Shown in pieces: positions 6,676 through 13,363 of a DNA stretch of 18,782 bases. The notes under the pieces are model-generated. The model made no database searches. It was given only the letters and a program-made list of their open reading frames with translations, and was not told the origin of the DNA. Source of the DNA: QHCE01 sp038260095 (lineage in GTDB: Bacteria; Actinomycetota; Actinomycetes; Mycobacteriales; QHCE01); the NCBI GenBank assembly GCA_038260095.1, contig JBBSOC010000046.1, positions 1 through 18,782 of the forward strand, written 5' to 3'. Each line of letters begins with the position of its first letter. Position 1 is the first letter of the stretch. The position numbers and the translations under genes were made by a program.

Positions 6676-6971
6676 GCGCCGAGGTAGGTTGATTGCTGTG
6701 CCGTCCCGCTGCTTCTAACTACGATGGCATGCGAGCGAGCCCACTGTTCTGCTCGATCCATCTCGGCCTGAGTTATCTCGCCGTGCTCGGCTTCGTATTC
6801 GGCGATGAAATCGTCAAGAGCTTGCATCTTTTGATTATGCTCGACCTGCCGTGCTAGTGCTTCATTTACCCATGAGCTGAGATTCTCAGCCTCCCCGGCT
6901 GCCACCGCTGCTTGCCCCGCCGCGATGAGCTTGGCATCCACTGAAGCAGAGAGTCGCAATTTAGTAGCCAT
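6672..6971 (-). CDS. vapB: Ribbon-helix-helix-type antitoxin, VapB family
   Basis: A 99-residue protein beginning MATKLRLSASVDAKLIAAGQ, a beta-strand plus helix pattern typical of ribbon-helix-helix DNA-binding antitoxins, with ENLSSWVNEALARQVEHNQ (about residues 28-46) as the second helix. The acidic C-terminal half (DDFIAEYEAEHGEITQAEMD) would bind and block the PIN toxin. The stop overlaps the toxin ATG by 4 bases. The start at 6971 lies 7 bases after a good -10 element, so the mRNA is probably leaderless. It should repress its own promoter through the inverted repeat at 6990-7005 (inference). Confidence 0.8.
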   Translation of the reverse strand: MATKLRLSASVDAKLIAAGQAAVAAGEAENLSSWVNEALARQVEHNQKMQALDDFIAEYEAEHGEITQAEMDRAEQWARSHAIVVRSSGTAQQSTYLGA

Positions 6972-6977
6972 ACGTCC

Positions 6978-7006
6978 ATGCTACATTTCTGCCAAGATCG
7001 TGGCAA
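6978..7006 (-). promoter_or_regulatory. vapBC promoter with overlapping palindromic operator
   Basis: On the minus strand TTGCCA (7006-7001) and TAGCAT (6983-6978) are spaced by 17 bases, close to a consensus vegetative promoter. The -10 ends 7 bases before the ATG at 6971, predicting a leaderless transcript. An inverted repeat TGCCA-6 bases-TGGCA (6990-7005) covers the -35 and the upstream part of the spacer and is a natural operator for a ribbon-helix-helix antitoxin. Confidence 0.6.
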
Positions 7007-7011
7007 GACGG

Positions 7012-7692
7012 CTAAACTCGCTCTCCCAAGTCTTTGAGCTTCTGTTGTAGCGCGTTGATCTCGTACTGCTGCCCGTCCTTCATGCTCTGTGCGAGCTTGC
7101 GCACGTCTTCGTTGTCTGTCTTAGCCAGCACGGCCTCTGCCATATGGATGCCACCCAGGTGATGCGCGATCATCAGCCGGCAGAACAGTACGTCGGCATC
7201 GTGTCCGCTACTTCTGCCGAGCTGTTCGAGCTGTTCGGAAGATGCCATGCCCGGCATTCGACCATCGGGTAGCAGCATGGTGTGGCCATCGCTCATCCAA
7301 CCCATGTGTGGACCGTCGCCTGTTGGGGGAAGACTCCACTGAGTTAGCCACTGATCCATCATGCCGATCTGCGCCTGTTGGGTGAGCGCTATGTCATAGG
7401 CAATGGTGCGCAGGCCGGGTTCACCGCCGGTACGGTACTCAATCATCGACATGCTCACCGCTTGAGCGTGGTGCGTTGACATGTCGCGGGCGAATCCGGC
7501 CTCGGCCGAATCGTTGCCGGGGTCCTTCGGCGCGTCTACCCATAGACCTATGCCGAAGCTAGCGACCGCAATGATGAGAACTCCGATAATCACCGCGGCG
7601 ATGATTAAGGCTCGGCGCCGGGGTTCAGGACCGGTCTCGTTGGTGCGGTCTTCAGGCCCTGTTTCCTCTTGTATTTCCGCGGCCGTCGTCAT
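7012..7692 (-). CDS. DUF305 membrane-anchored protein (putative metal-related, His/Met-rich)
   Basis: 226 residues with a single N-terminal TM helix (about 28-50) preceded by a charged cytoplasmic tail, then an extracytoplasmic DUF305 domain. Both DUF305 signatures are present: GFARDMSTHHAQAVSMS (about 66-82) and FCRLMIAHHLGGIHMAEAVL (about 170-189). A methionine-rich central stretch (MGWMSDGHTMLLPDGRMPGM) lies between them. Ferritin-like DUF305 proteins are often linked to copper or other metal handling; binding by the His and Met residues is an inference. Its ATG overlaps the TAA of the upstream DUF3105 gene by one base (TAATG), so the two are translationally coupled. In related actinobacteria this pair is often found next to argS-lysA. 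Confidence 0.85.
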   Translation of the reverse strand: MTTAAEIQEETGPEDRTNETGPEPRRRALIIAAVIIGVLIIAVASFGIGLWVDAPKDPGNDSAEAGFARDMSTHHAQAVSMSMIEYRTGGEPGLRTIAYDIALTQQAQIGMMDQWLTQWSLPPTGDGPHMGWMSDGHTMLLPDGRMPGMASSEQLEQLGRSSGHDADVLFCRLMIAHHLGGIHMAEAVLAKTDNEDVRKLAQSMKDGQQYEINALQQKLKDLGERV

Positions 7693-8585
7693 TACTGGGT
7701 CACTCCGCCTGGCAGGCCGCCACCTGGCAGGCCGCCACCTGGCAGGCCGCCACCTGGGGGAGCACCGGGTATGCCGCCTTGGTTCGCGTCCTGTGGTAAC
7801 CCGCAGTTGGAACCTGGCTCCACTGAGGCCGTTTTACGGAACGCCACAATGAATTCGTCAAGGCGAGGATCATTTACCGAGTCCAGTTTGAGCTGAAAGC
7901 CCCATGCCTGCAGGGAGACCGCTGACTTCAATCCTGGGTACGGACTCATCAGCATGTATTCCTGGCCGCGAACTTTTTTGGCGAGTTTATCCACGTCTGC
8001 CTTGGGCAGATCAGGCCGATAGGTGATCCATACCGCGCCGTGTTCCAGACTGTGCACGGCACGCTCATTGGGGAGTGGTTGAGCATATACATCGCCCTCG
8101 CATTTCTCCCACACCGGATAGTGGTTGCCGCCCACCGGCGGTGAAACCTTGTATGCCACCGGACCGTCAACGTGTTTTCGGGTGAGCATCTTGGGGTCTT
8201 TCGCGCGGTAGTTCACCAGACCATCGATCTGTTGCGCACGCTGCTGTCCGAACGGCCGGCTGGAGTCGTATGTTTTAAACACCGCGTAGCCGACGATGGC
8301 GAGCGCTGCAATGCCCACGACAACAAACATCACGATGGTTCCGGTAGCCATACGATTGGCCTTTGCCGCTCGTACGGTGCGGCCGCGAGAGCGGTTCTTG
8401 CCACCAGCTCGCACCGGCGTGATCTTCTTAGCGCCGCGCGGACTGTGGAGTGGCTTCTCCACTTCGGGCGCCTGCGCATCGTCTGGCTGGGACTCTCCTA
8501 CCTCGGGCTTTGCTGGCTCTGCCTGCTCAGCCGCGCCAACTTTGCGATTGCGAGCCCGCTTATGGGGCTCAGACGTCCACGACAT
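7692..8585 (-). CDS. DUF3105 membrane-anchored protein with GGLPG-repeat tail
   Basis: About 297 residues from ATG 8585. I prefer this start to ATG 8633 because GGAGAAGG lies immediately upstream of it. A long basic/proline-rich cytoplasmic region is followed by one TM helix (TIVMFVVVGIAALAIVGYAVF). The extracellular DUF3105 domain has GGNHYPVWEKCEGDVYAQPL and HSLEHGAVWITYRPDLP, the HYPVW and HSLEHGAVW hallmarks. The protein ends in a flexible glycine/proline tail with three GGLPG units, encoded by perfect 15-bp DNA repeats. Its function is unknown; it forms a coupled pair with DUF305. The gene is divergent from lysA across 121 bases. Confidence 0.83.
   Translation of the reverse strand: MSWTSEPHKRARNRKVGAAEQAEPAKPEVGESQPDDAQAPEVEKPLHSPRGAKKITPVRAGGKNRSRGRTVRAAKANRMATGTIVMFVVVGIAALAIVGYAVFKTYDSSRPFGQQRAQQIDGLVNYRAKDPKMLTRKHVDGPVAYKVSPPVGGNHYPVWEKCEGDVYAQPLPNERAVHSLEHGAVWITYRPDLPKADVDKLAKKVRGQEYMLMSPYPGLKSAVSLQAWGFQLKLDSVNDPRLDEFIVAFRKTASVEPGSNCGLPQDANQGGIPGAPPGGGLPGGGLPGGGLPGGVTQ
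7711..7755. repeat. Three perfect 15-bp tandem repeats at the DUF3105 3' end
   Basis: GGCAGGCCGCCACCT occurs three times head to tail (7711-7725, 7726-7740, 7741-7755). On the minus strand each copy encodes one GGLPG unit of the protein tail. The unit is in-frame, so copy number could vary by slippage without breaking the gene. Confidence 0.9.
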
Positions 8586-8671
8586 ACCTTCTCCAGCTCC
8601 GAATGCTCTTAGAGCGCAAGCTCTGATGCGCATTCCACCTTAGTCTGTCGTGTCTGGCCGCCACGTACCCG

Positions 8672-8700
8672 CTAACACCGCAGGTGGCGATCGATAAGAT
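8672..8700 (+). promoter_or_regulatory. Candidate leaderless promoter of lysA
   Basis: CTAACA (8672-8677) and TAAGAT (8695-8700) are spaced by 17 bases. The -10 ends 6 bases before the GTG start at 8707, so transcription would start at or beside the start codon. No good ribosome binding site precedes the GTG. A local promoter is needed because no gene lies directly upstream on this strand. Confidence 0.45.
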
Positions 8701-8706
8701 GGGGTC

Positions 8707-10104
8707 GTGAGAGCTCACCCGGCCGGCCCGCGACATGCCGATAACCTACCCGCTCCCCACGCTTCCGCACCGCCGGTGGACTTCGCCGCACTTGACCCAA
8801 CCGTGTGGCCTAGCACAGCTGAGCGCGTTGGCGGCGTCCTCACGCTAGGCGGAGTAGTCGTTACGCAGCTAGCTGACCAGTACCAGACCCCCGCCTTCGT
8901 CCTGGATGAACACGATTTTCGTACGCGTGCTCGAGCATATGTCACCGCATTCTCCGGTGTGGTCGGGCGACCAGATGGTGAGGTAAGTTACGCCAGTAAA
9001 GCCTTGCTGTGCCGTGGCGTGGCCCGCTGGGCTGCCGAGGAGGGCCTAGGTATTGATGTCTGTTCCGGGGGAGAACTCACCGTAGCGCTTGCGGCTGGCT
9101 TCCCGCCCGAGCGCATCACCCTGCACGGTAATAACAAGAGCGTCGCCGAACTTGCCCAGGCGCTCCAGGCTGGGGTTGGTCGCATTGTGCTTGATTCGTT
9201 CTACGAAATCGAGCGACTCGTTGAACTGGCCGGCAGGCACCATATCCGCCCTAAGGTACTGATCCGGGTTACCGTCGGAGTGGAAGCGCATACTCACGAA
9301 TTCGTCGCTACCGCCCATGAGGATCAAAAGTTCGGCTTCTCATTGTCCTCCGGTGCGGCTGCGCGTGCAGTGGAGGCCGTGCTGCGTAGCGACGCTTTAG
9401 AGCTGCTTGGTTTACATAGCCATATTGGCTCACAGATTTTTGATACATCCGGGTTCGCCGTCTCGACGCATCGCTTAGTTGGTCTGTTGGCTGAAATCGA
9501 TGAAGCACATGGCATCACGCTTGCCGAGCTGAATCTCGGCGGCGGGCTCGGTATCGCTTACGTTCCGGGTGACGACCCCGCCCTCGTGACCGACGTGGCC
9601 GATCAGCTGCGGTCCATCGTCACGGCTGAGTGTGCCGCCGCGGGGCTGGCCATGCCTCGACTCTGCGTGGAACCCGGCCGGGCCATTGTCGGCCCGGCGG
9701 GCGTGACCCTGTACCAGGTGGGCACGATCAAGGACGTGGATGGAATCCGCAGCTACGTCAGTGTGGATGGCGGTATGAGTGACAACATTCGCACCGCGCT
9801 GTATGACGCCGAATACACGTGTGTCCTGGCTAATCGGGTCTCCGAAGCCCCAGCTGTGCTTTCTCGCGTTGCCGGCAAGCACTGCGAAAGTGGGGACATT
9901 GTGGTCAGTAATACCTGGCTTCCAGCCGATCTGCGCCCCGGCGACCTACTTGCCGTGGCTGCTACCGGCGGTTACTGCCGCAGCATGGCCAGCAACTACA
10001 ACTTTCTAGGTCGGCCGCCGCTTGTCGCTGTGGCTGACGGGAAGAGCCGCGAGTTAGTGCGCCGCGAGACCATAGAAGATCTGTTGCGACTAGACGTGGG
10101 ATGA
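8707..10104 (+). CDS. lysA: Diaminopimelate decarboxylase
   Basis: 465 residues, full length for actinobacterial LysA, the PLP enzyme that converts meso-diaminopimelate to L-lysine. Lys98 in YASKALLCRG is the PLP lysine. Further landmarks are HGNNKS (about 140-145), HSHIGSQIFD (237-246), LNLGGGLGIAY, EPGRAIVGPAG (322-332), DGGMSDNIRTALYDAEY (354-370), the catalytic Cys in GKHCESGDI (Cys393) and GGYCRSMASNYNFLGRP. The start region AHPAGPRHA resembles the N-terminus of mycobacterial LysA, supporting the GTG at 8707. I see no broken motif, so this is the only intact member of the local lysine/threonine cluster. It appears to use its own promoter because argS, the usual upstream gene, is missing. 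A TA module follows instead of an intact hom. Confidence 0.96.
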   Translation: MRAHPAGPRHADNLPAPHASAPPVDFAALDPTVWPSTAERVGGVLTLGGVVVTQLADQYQTPAFVLDEHDFRTRARAYVTAFSGVVGRPDGEVSYASKALLCRGVARWAAEEGLGIDVCSGGELTVALAAGFPPERITLHGNNKSVAELAQALQAGVGRIVLDSFYEIERLVELAGRHHIRPKVLIRVTVGVEAHTHEFVATAHEDQKFGFSLSSGAAARAVEAVLRSDALELLGLHSHIGSQIFDTSGFAVSTHRLVGLLAEIDEAHGITLAELNLGGGLGIAYVPGDDPALVTDVADQLRSIVTAECAAAGLAMPRLCVEPGRAIVGPAGVTLYQVGTIKDVDGIRSYVSVDGGMSDNIRTALYDAEYTCVLANRVSEAPAVLSRVAGKHCESGDIVVSNTWLPADLRPGDLLAVAATGGYCRSMASNYNFLGRPPLVAVADGKSRELVRRETIEDLLRLDVG

Positions 10105-10211
10105 CGTGTGATAAGGCCACGTTACTGAGCTACCCTCGCCTTGCTTAAAAATGACTACATCTAACAGGTCGCTTTGAGGTATGCTGGCTTTGCTGGGTAA
10201 GGAGGGTTTCC

Positions 10212-10442
10212 GTGACGACCGTTATGTCCAAGACCGCGTTGAAGGCTCGGGCGTTAGAACTATTCCGTGACATACAGGCGACTGGCCAACCATTGATCTT
10301 GACTGAACATGGAAGACCGGTGCTACAGATCCGTCCTTGGCAAGGCGAGACCCGAACTCCGTTAGATGTACTCAAAGGCAGCGTCCAGCGGTATGACCGT
10401 CCCACCGAACCCGTTGCGGAAGAGGATTGGGAAGTCGCGTAG
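10212..10442 (+). CDS. Phd/YefM-type antitoxin
   Basis: 76 residues. The sequence TTVMSKTALKARALELFRDIQ followed by GQPLILTEHGRPVLQIRPW is the Phd/YefM pattern: an N-terminal helix region, then a strand-turn with HGRPV. The C-terminal tail (YDRPTEPVAEEDWEVA) is acidic/aromatic and likely binds the toxin. The GTG start at 10212 is preceded by AAGGAGGG (10199-10206) with a 5-base spacer, so unlike the other antitoxins here it uses a clear ribosome binding site. The stop TAG (10440-10442) overlaps the toxin GTG by one base. The module sits exactly where hom would follow lysA. Confidence 0.82.
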   Translation: MTTVMSKTALKARALELFRDIQATGQPLILTEHGRPVLQIRPWQGETRTPLDVLKGSVQRYDRPTEPVAEEDWEVA

Positions 10443-10840
10443 TGATCGTCCTGGACACTCATGTCTTGTTGTGGTGGGCTGCTGGTGACGACGCCAAGCT
10501 TAGTCGGCCGGCGGCGGCCACGATCAAAGTCAACCTTACTCAGGGAGAAGTATTAGTTTCTTCCATTAGTGCTTGGGAGGTGGCCATGCTGATCGCAAAA
10601 GGACGACTGGCTCTTTCGATGCCCGTATCGGACTGGTTCGCCACGGTGGCAGGTATCGAGCGAGTACGGTTTTTCCCCGTCGATAACGATGTTGCTGTGC
10701 ACTCGGCCGACCTGCCGGGAAATTTTCATAAAGACCCGGCGGATCGGATCATAGTGGCTACTGCCCGACGTCTGAATGCACCGCTGTTGACTGCGGACCA
10801 AAAGATCCTGAACTACGAGCACGTCCAGACCATATGGTGA
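10442..10840 (+). CDS. PIN-domain toxin, VapC family (partner of Phd-type antitoxin)
   Basis: About 132 residues from GTG 10442, which overlaps the antitoxin stop (TAGTG). The in-frame ATG 15 bases upstream lies within the antitoxin and is less likely. PIN landmarks are VIVLDTHVLLWW (first Asp), SISAWEVAMLIAKGRL (Glu), HKDPADRIIVATARRL (Asp pair) and LLTADQKIL (last Asp), so all catalytic acids are present. This subgroup is regularly paired with Phd-type antitoxins and is predicted to be an Mg-dependent RNase. It is intact and lies between lysA and the hom pseudogene. Confidence 0.85.
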   Translation: MIVLDTHVLLWWAAGDDAKLSRPAAATIKVNLTQGEVLVSSISAWEVAMLIAKGRLALSMPVSDWFATVAGIERVRFFPVDNDVAVHSADLPGNFHKDPADRIIVATARRLNAPLLTADQKILNYEHVQTIW

Positions 10841-10989
10841 ATACGTCGCTGCGTTAGCCAAGTTAAGGCTTAGGATCCGGCGCTGCCCTCGCCACTCTCG
10901 ACCGGGGTCCGAGTATCGTGTCCGCTTTGCGCACTTGGCGCGCAGCGGCAACCAAATCGTATCGAAAACATGCAGAGGCTAACGTCACG

Positions 10990-11629
10990 ATGAAAGACCG
11001 GCGCGCGGTGCGAGTTGCGCTACTGGGCTGCGGCGCTGGGCTTCACGATCAAGCTGGTGCGTATCGCTGAGCGGATCAGCGGCGGGACCGAAGCCGACTG
11101 TGCAGCATCAGCGTGCGGGTGCACCCAGCAATGATTCCGCGGACACACCCTCTGGCCACGGTCGGTGGCGCATTCAACGCTGTATTTGTGGAGGTAGAAG
11201 CCGCCGGTTCGCTGATGTTTTACGGTCAGGGTGCCGGCGGTGCACCTACCGCGAGCGCAGTGCTTGGAGATTTGGTCGCGGTAGCTCGTAACCGACTTGC
11301 CGACAACCGAGTGCCCAGTGAGTCCACCTATGCCGCGCTGCCGGTACTGAGCATCGCCGAGTCCATCACCCGCTATTACATTTGGCTTGACGTGCACGAC
11401 CGGCCTGGTGTGCTCGCCGCGGTGGCGTCGGTGTTCGCCAACTACTCGGGTAAACATCGCTACTGTGCGGCAGGAAGGCCGAGGTGAGGATGCGTCGCTC
11501 GTGCTGGTAACGCATGCGGCGGCCGAGGCGGCGTTGTCTGCGACCGTACACCAACTTCGTCAGCTCGCCGCGGTTCGCAACGTCGTCAGCGTACTGCGCG
11601 TGGAAATGGGGGAGGCATATATCCGGTGA
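10990..11629 (+). pseudogene. hom: Homoserine dehydrogenase remnant (large internal deletion, frameshifts)
   Basis: An intact protein would be about 430-440 residues; about 210 codons remain. The start gives MKDRRAVRVALLGCGA, the NAD-binding beta-strand and glycine loop. The sequence then jumps in another frame to ALGFTIKLVRIAERISGG, which matches the region after the catalytic domain core, so about 250 codons are gone. A second shift near 11099-11103 leads to SVRVHPAMIP, GGAFNAVFVEVEAAG and FYGQGAGGAPTASAVLGDL. An ACT domain follows (YYIWLDVHDRPGVLAAVASVFANYS). An extra G in the run at 11448-11450 then shifts the frame to VNIATVRQEG, which continues to TGA 11627-11629. With the NADP-binding and catalytic core missing, it cannot be functional. 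Order and orientation after lysA match the ancestral operon. Confidence 0.93.
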
Positions 11630-11986
11630 CACTGGTCAACTCGGTGAATCCGTACCGCATCGTGGAGTTCCGCGGTGGCTGCACGAGACGAATCAGGTGG
11701 CCTGATCGCTGCTGTCGGTGATGAGCAGATTTTAGCCGCGCATCGGCTACTTTCGGCACACGAGGCGGTGTTCGTTGAGCCAGCTTCGGCCGCCGAGGTA
11801 GCAGGGTTGCTGGTGGTCGCCCAAGCCGATGGTGTTACCGCAGAGCAGCTGCGCGGTCACTCCGTGGTGTGCACGGTGACTGGTAACGGCCTTAAAGACC
11901 CTGAATGGGCAGTCCGGTCAGCGCCGCCGCCCATCGCCATCGCAGCCGATGTGCAGCTAGCGGCCAAGGCGCTCAAGTTGTACTGA
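11626..11986 (+). pseudogene. thrC: Threonine synthase remnant (5' and internal deletions)
   Basis: Intact ThrC has about 350-360 residues; about 120 codons remain in two blocks. The first block, at the GTGA overlap with hom, reads VTLVNSVNPYRI, matching the internal SLVNSVNP region of ThrC; the N-terminal part with the PLP lysine motif (SFKDRG) is missing. The frame breaks soon after, and the C-terminal block (about 11675-11986) reads GGLIAAVGDEQILAAHRLL, AVFVEPASAAEVAGLL and VVCTVTGNGLKDPE, the expected ThrC ending. Loss of the PLP lysine and of the central domain makes it non-functional. The GTGA overlap with hom is a relic of translational coupling. A VapBC module follows before thrB. Confidence 0.92.
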
Positions 11987-12042
11987 TTTGCCTTGTGGCA
12001 TGGATTTTCGGTCTAGCATCAGAGTGATGGCATGATTCGCGC

Positions 12043-12048
12043 TACTAT
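12043..12048 (+). promoter_or_regulatory. -10 element of a predicted leaderless vapB promoter
   Basis: TACTAT (12043-12048), within TACTATAGT, ends 7 bases before the ATG at 12055. No ribosome binding site lies between, so the transcript is probably leaderless. No convincing -35 is visible. Confidence 0.45.
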
Positions 12049-12054
12049 AGTTTT

Positions 12055-12273
12055 ATGAAGACGACGACCCTTCGGCTGCCAGACGAGGACGACCTACGCG
12101 TCCGTGTCTACGCTCAGTCAAAAGGTGTGAGCATTAACGCGGCTGTAGTGGAGCTTGTGCGCACGGCGTTGTCCACGACACCTCGCGGCCCGGCTTTTTC
12201 ATTCAAATCTGGCAAACACACGACAGTTGTAGACGACGAGAATGCTCTTCGCGAGGGCTTTGGTGAGTCGTGA
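12055..12273 (+). CDS. vapB: Ribbon-helix-helix antitoxin, VapB family
   Basis: 72 residues beginning MKTTTLRLPDEDDLRVRVYA, a ribbon-helix-helix strand (TTTLRLP) followed by a helix, then SKGVSINAAVVELVRTALS as the second helix. The C-terminal part (about residues 45-72) is a short extended tail for toxin binding. The stop TGA (12271-12273) overlaps the toxin GTG at 12270 by 4 bases. The promoter -10 is 7 bases upstream. The module occupies the thrC|thrB junction. It shows no decay, unlike the genes on both sides. Confidence 0.82.
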   Translation: MKTTTLRLPDEDDLRVRVYAQSKGVSINAAVVELVRTALSTTPRGPAFSFKSGKHTTVVDDENALREGFGES

Positions 12274-12680
12274 TCGTTGTCGACACAAATGTCATAGTAG
12301 CTGCATACAAGCAAGATAGTGATTTCCATCAGGCGTGCAAAAGGTTGCTCACCACATCGACGCCACTTGCTACCACGGCTTATGTGTTTGCTGAGGTCGA
12401 TTACTTGCTTACCAAGTACGGTGGCCCCGAGGTGACACTTGCTGCATTACGGGATATTGCGTCGTTTGTCATGCTGGCTCCAGTGGGCTCCAGTGCGTTG
12501 CACGTAGCATTTCACGTGATGGAAAAGCACCCAGAATTCGGCCTCACTGACGCGTCCCTTGTCGCTCTAGCCGGCGATTGTGGAACCACGCAACTTGCCA
12601 CGATGGACTATCGCCATTTCAGAGCTATCAACCCTTTGTCGGGCGGCAAGTATTTCACCCTGTTACCTGAAGACAGTTAA
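12270..12680 (+). CDS. vapC: PIN-domain toxin, VapC family
   Basis: 136 residues with the full set of PIN acids: IVVDTNVIVAAYKQD (first Asp), YVFAEVDYLLTKYGG (Glu), GLTDASLVALAGDCG (Asp) and LATMDYRHFRAI (last Asp). VapC proteins are Mg-dependent RNases acting on tRNA or rRNA; the target here is unknown. The GTG start overlaps the antitoxin stop as GTGA, the coupled layout. The gene ends 56 bases before the thrB remnant. It is unrelated in detail to the other two PIN toxins in the window, suggesting separate acquisitions. Confidence 0.84.
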   Translation: MIVVDTNVIVAAYKQDSDFHQACKRLLTTSTPLATTAYVFAEVDYLLTKYGGPEVTLAALRDIASFVMLAPVGSSALHVAFHVMEKHPEFGLTDASLVALAGDCGTTQLATMDYRHFRAINPLSGGKYFTLLPEDS

Positions 12681-12736
12681 CCTATAATCGTTCTGAGTCC
12701 GATCACTCGACCAGGGTGGGCTTGCCGGAGGGTTGA

Positions 12737-13363
12737 GTGGAGTACCTGGCTGGCCCAATCGTCGTGCGCGCTCCGGCCAGTTGCGCCAATCTCGGCCCTG
12801 GTTTCGACAGCCTTGGCCTTGCGCTCTCGCTGGCCGACGAGGTCATCGCCGAGATCATCCCTAACGGCCTGGAGATCGAGATTGTCGGGGAGGGGGAGTC
12901 CAGCCTCGCTCGAGATGAGCGAAATCTGATAGTGCGTACGATGCGGGCGACGTTCGAGGAACTCGGCGTCGCACCGGGCGGGCTGCGGTTGCGGTGCCGC
13001 GATCCCATCCCGCACGCGCGCGGGATGGGATCGTCGGCGGCGGCAATCGTGGCGGGGGTGCTGGCCGCTCGCGCGCTGGTCGTGGACGCCGACCTCGATG
13101 ACGCCGCGGCGCTCGATCTGGCGGCTAGGTTGGACGGTCACCCCGACAACGTTGCGGCGTGTCTACTCGGTGGGCTTACTATCGCCTGGCAGGAAGCGGG
13201 CATCGCCGCTGCGGTCTCTTGCGCGGTGGTTCAGGAGCTGGCGCTGTTGCCAGCTGACGCGCCGATATCACTCACCCTGCCAGGCTTCACTGCGCACCGG
13301 TGGGCTATCGCTCCGCAAGGGGCCACGGTGACCCCGGTGCCGGCTGTGGCGAGGCCGCGCTAG
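12737..13363 (+). pseudogene. thrB: Homoserine kinase remnant (in-frame internal deletion, C-terminal domain mostly lost)
   Basis: The frame encodes 208 residues against about 310 for actinobacterial ThrB. It is preceded by GGAGGG (12727-12732) and begins at GTG 12737. The N-terminal GHMP-kinase half is well kept: VRAPASCANLGPGFDSLGLAL, then the ATP loop PHARGMGSSAAAIVAG and GHPDNVAACLLGGLTIAW. After about residue 155 the sequence jumps to LPADAPISLTLPGF and GATVTPVP, which resemble the extreme C-terminus of ThrB. About 100 codons are missing, including the conserved SGAGP loop needed for catalysis. The deletion keeps the frame, so a stable truncated protein is possible, but homoserine kinase activity is unlikely. 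Homoserine supply is also lost because hom is dead. Confidence 0.87.

Noticed and set aside
10104..10122. ACGTG...CACGT stem after lysA as a terminator
   Set aside because: Only 5 bp with a 9-base loop and no U-tract; too weak to call.
10145..10462. Minus-strand 105-codon frame opposite the Phd-type antitoxin
   Set aside because: Shadow of the antitoxin, which has a strong ribosome binding site and a coupled toxin.
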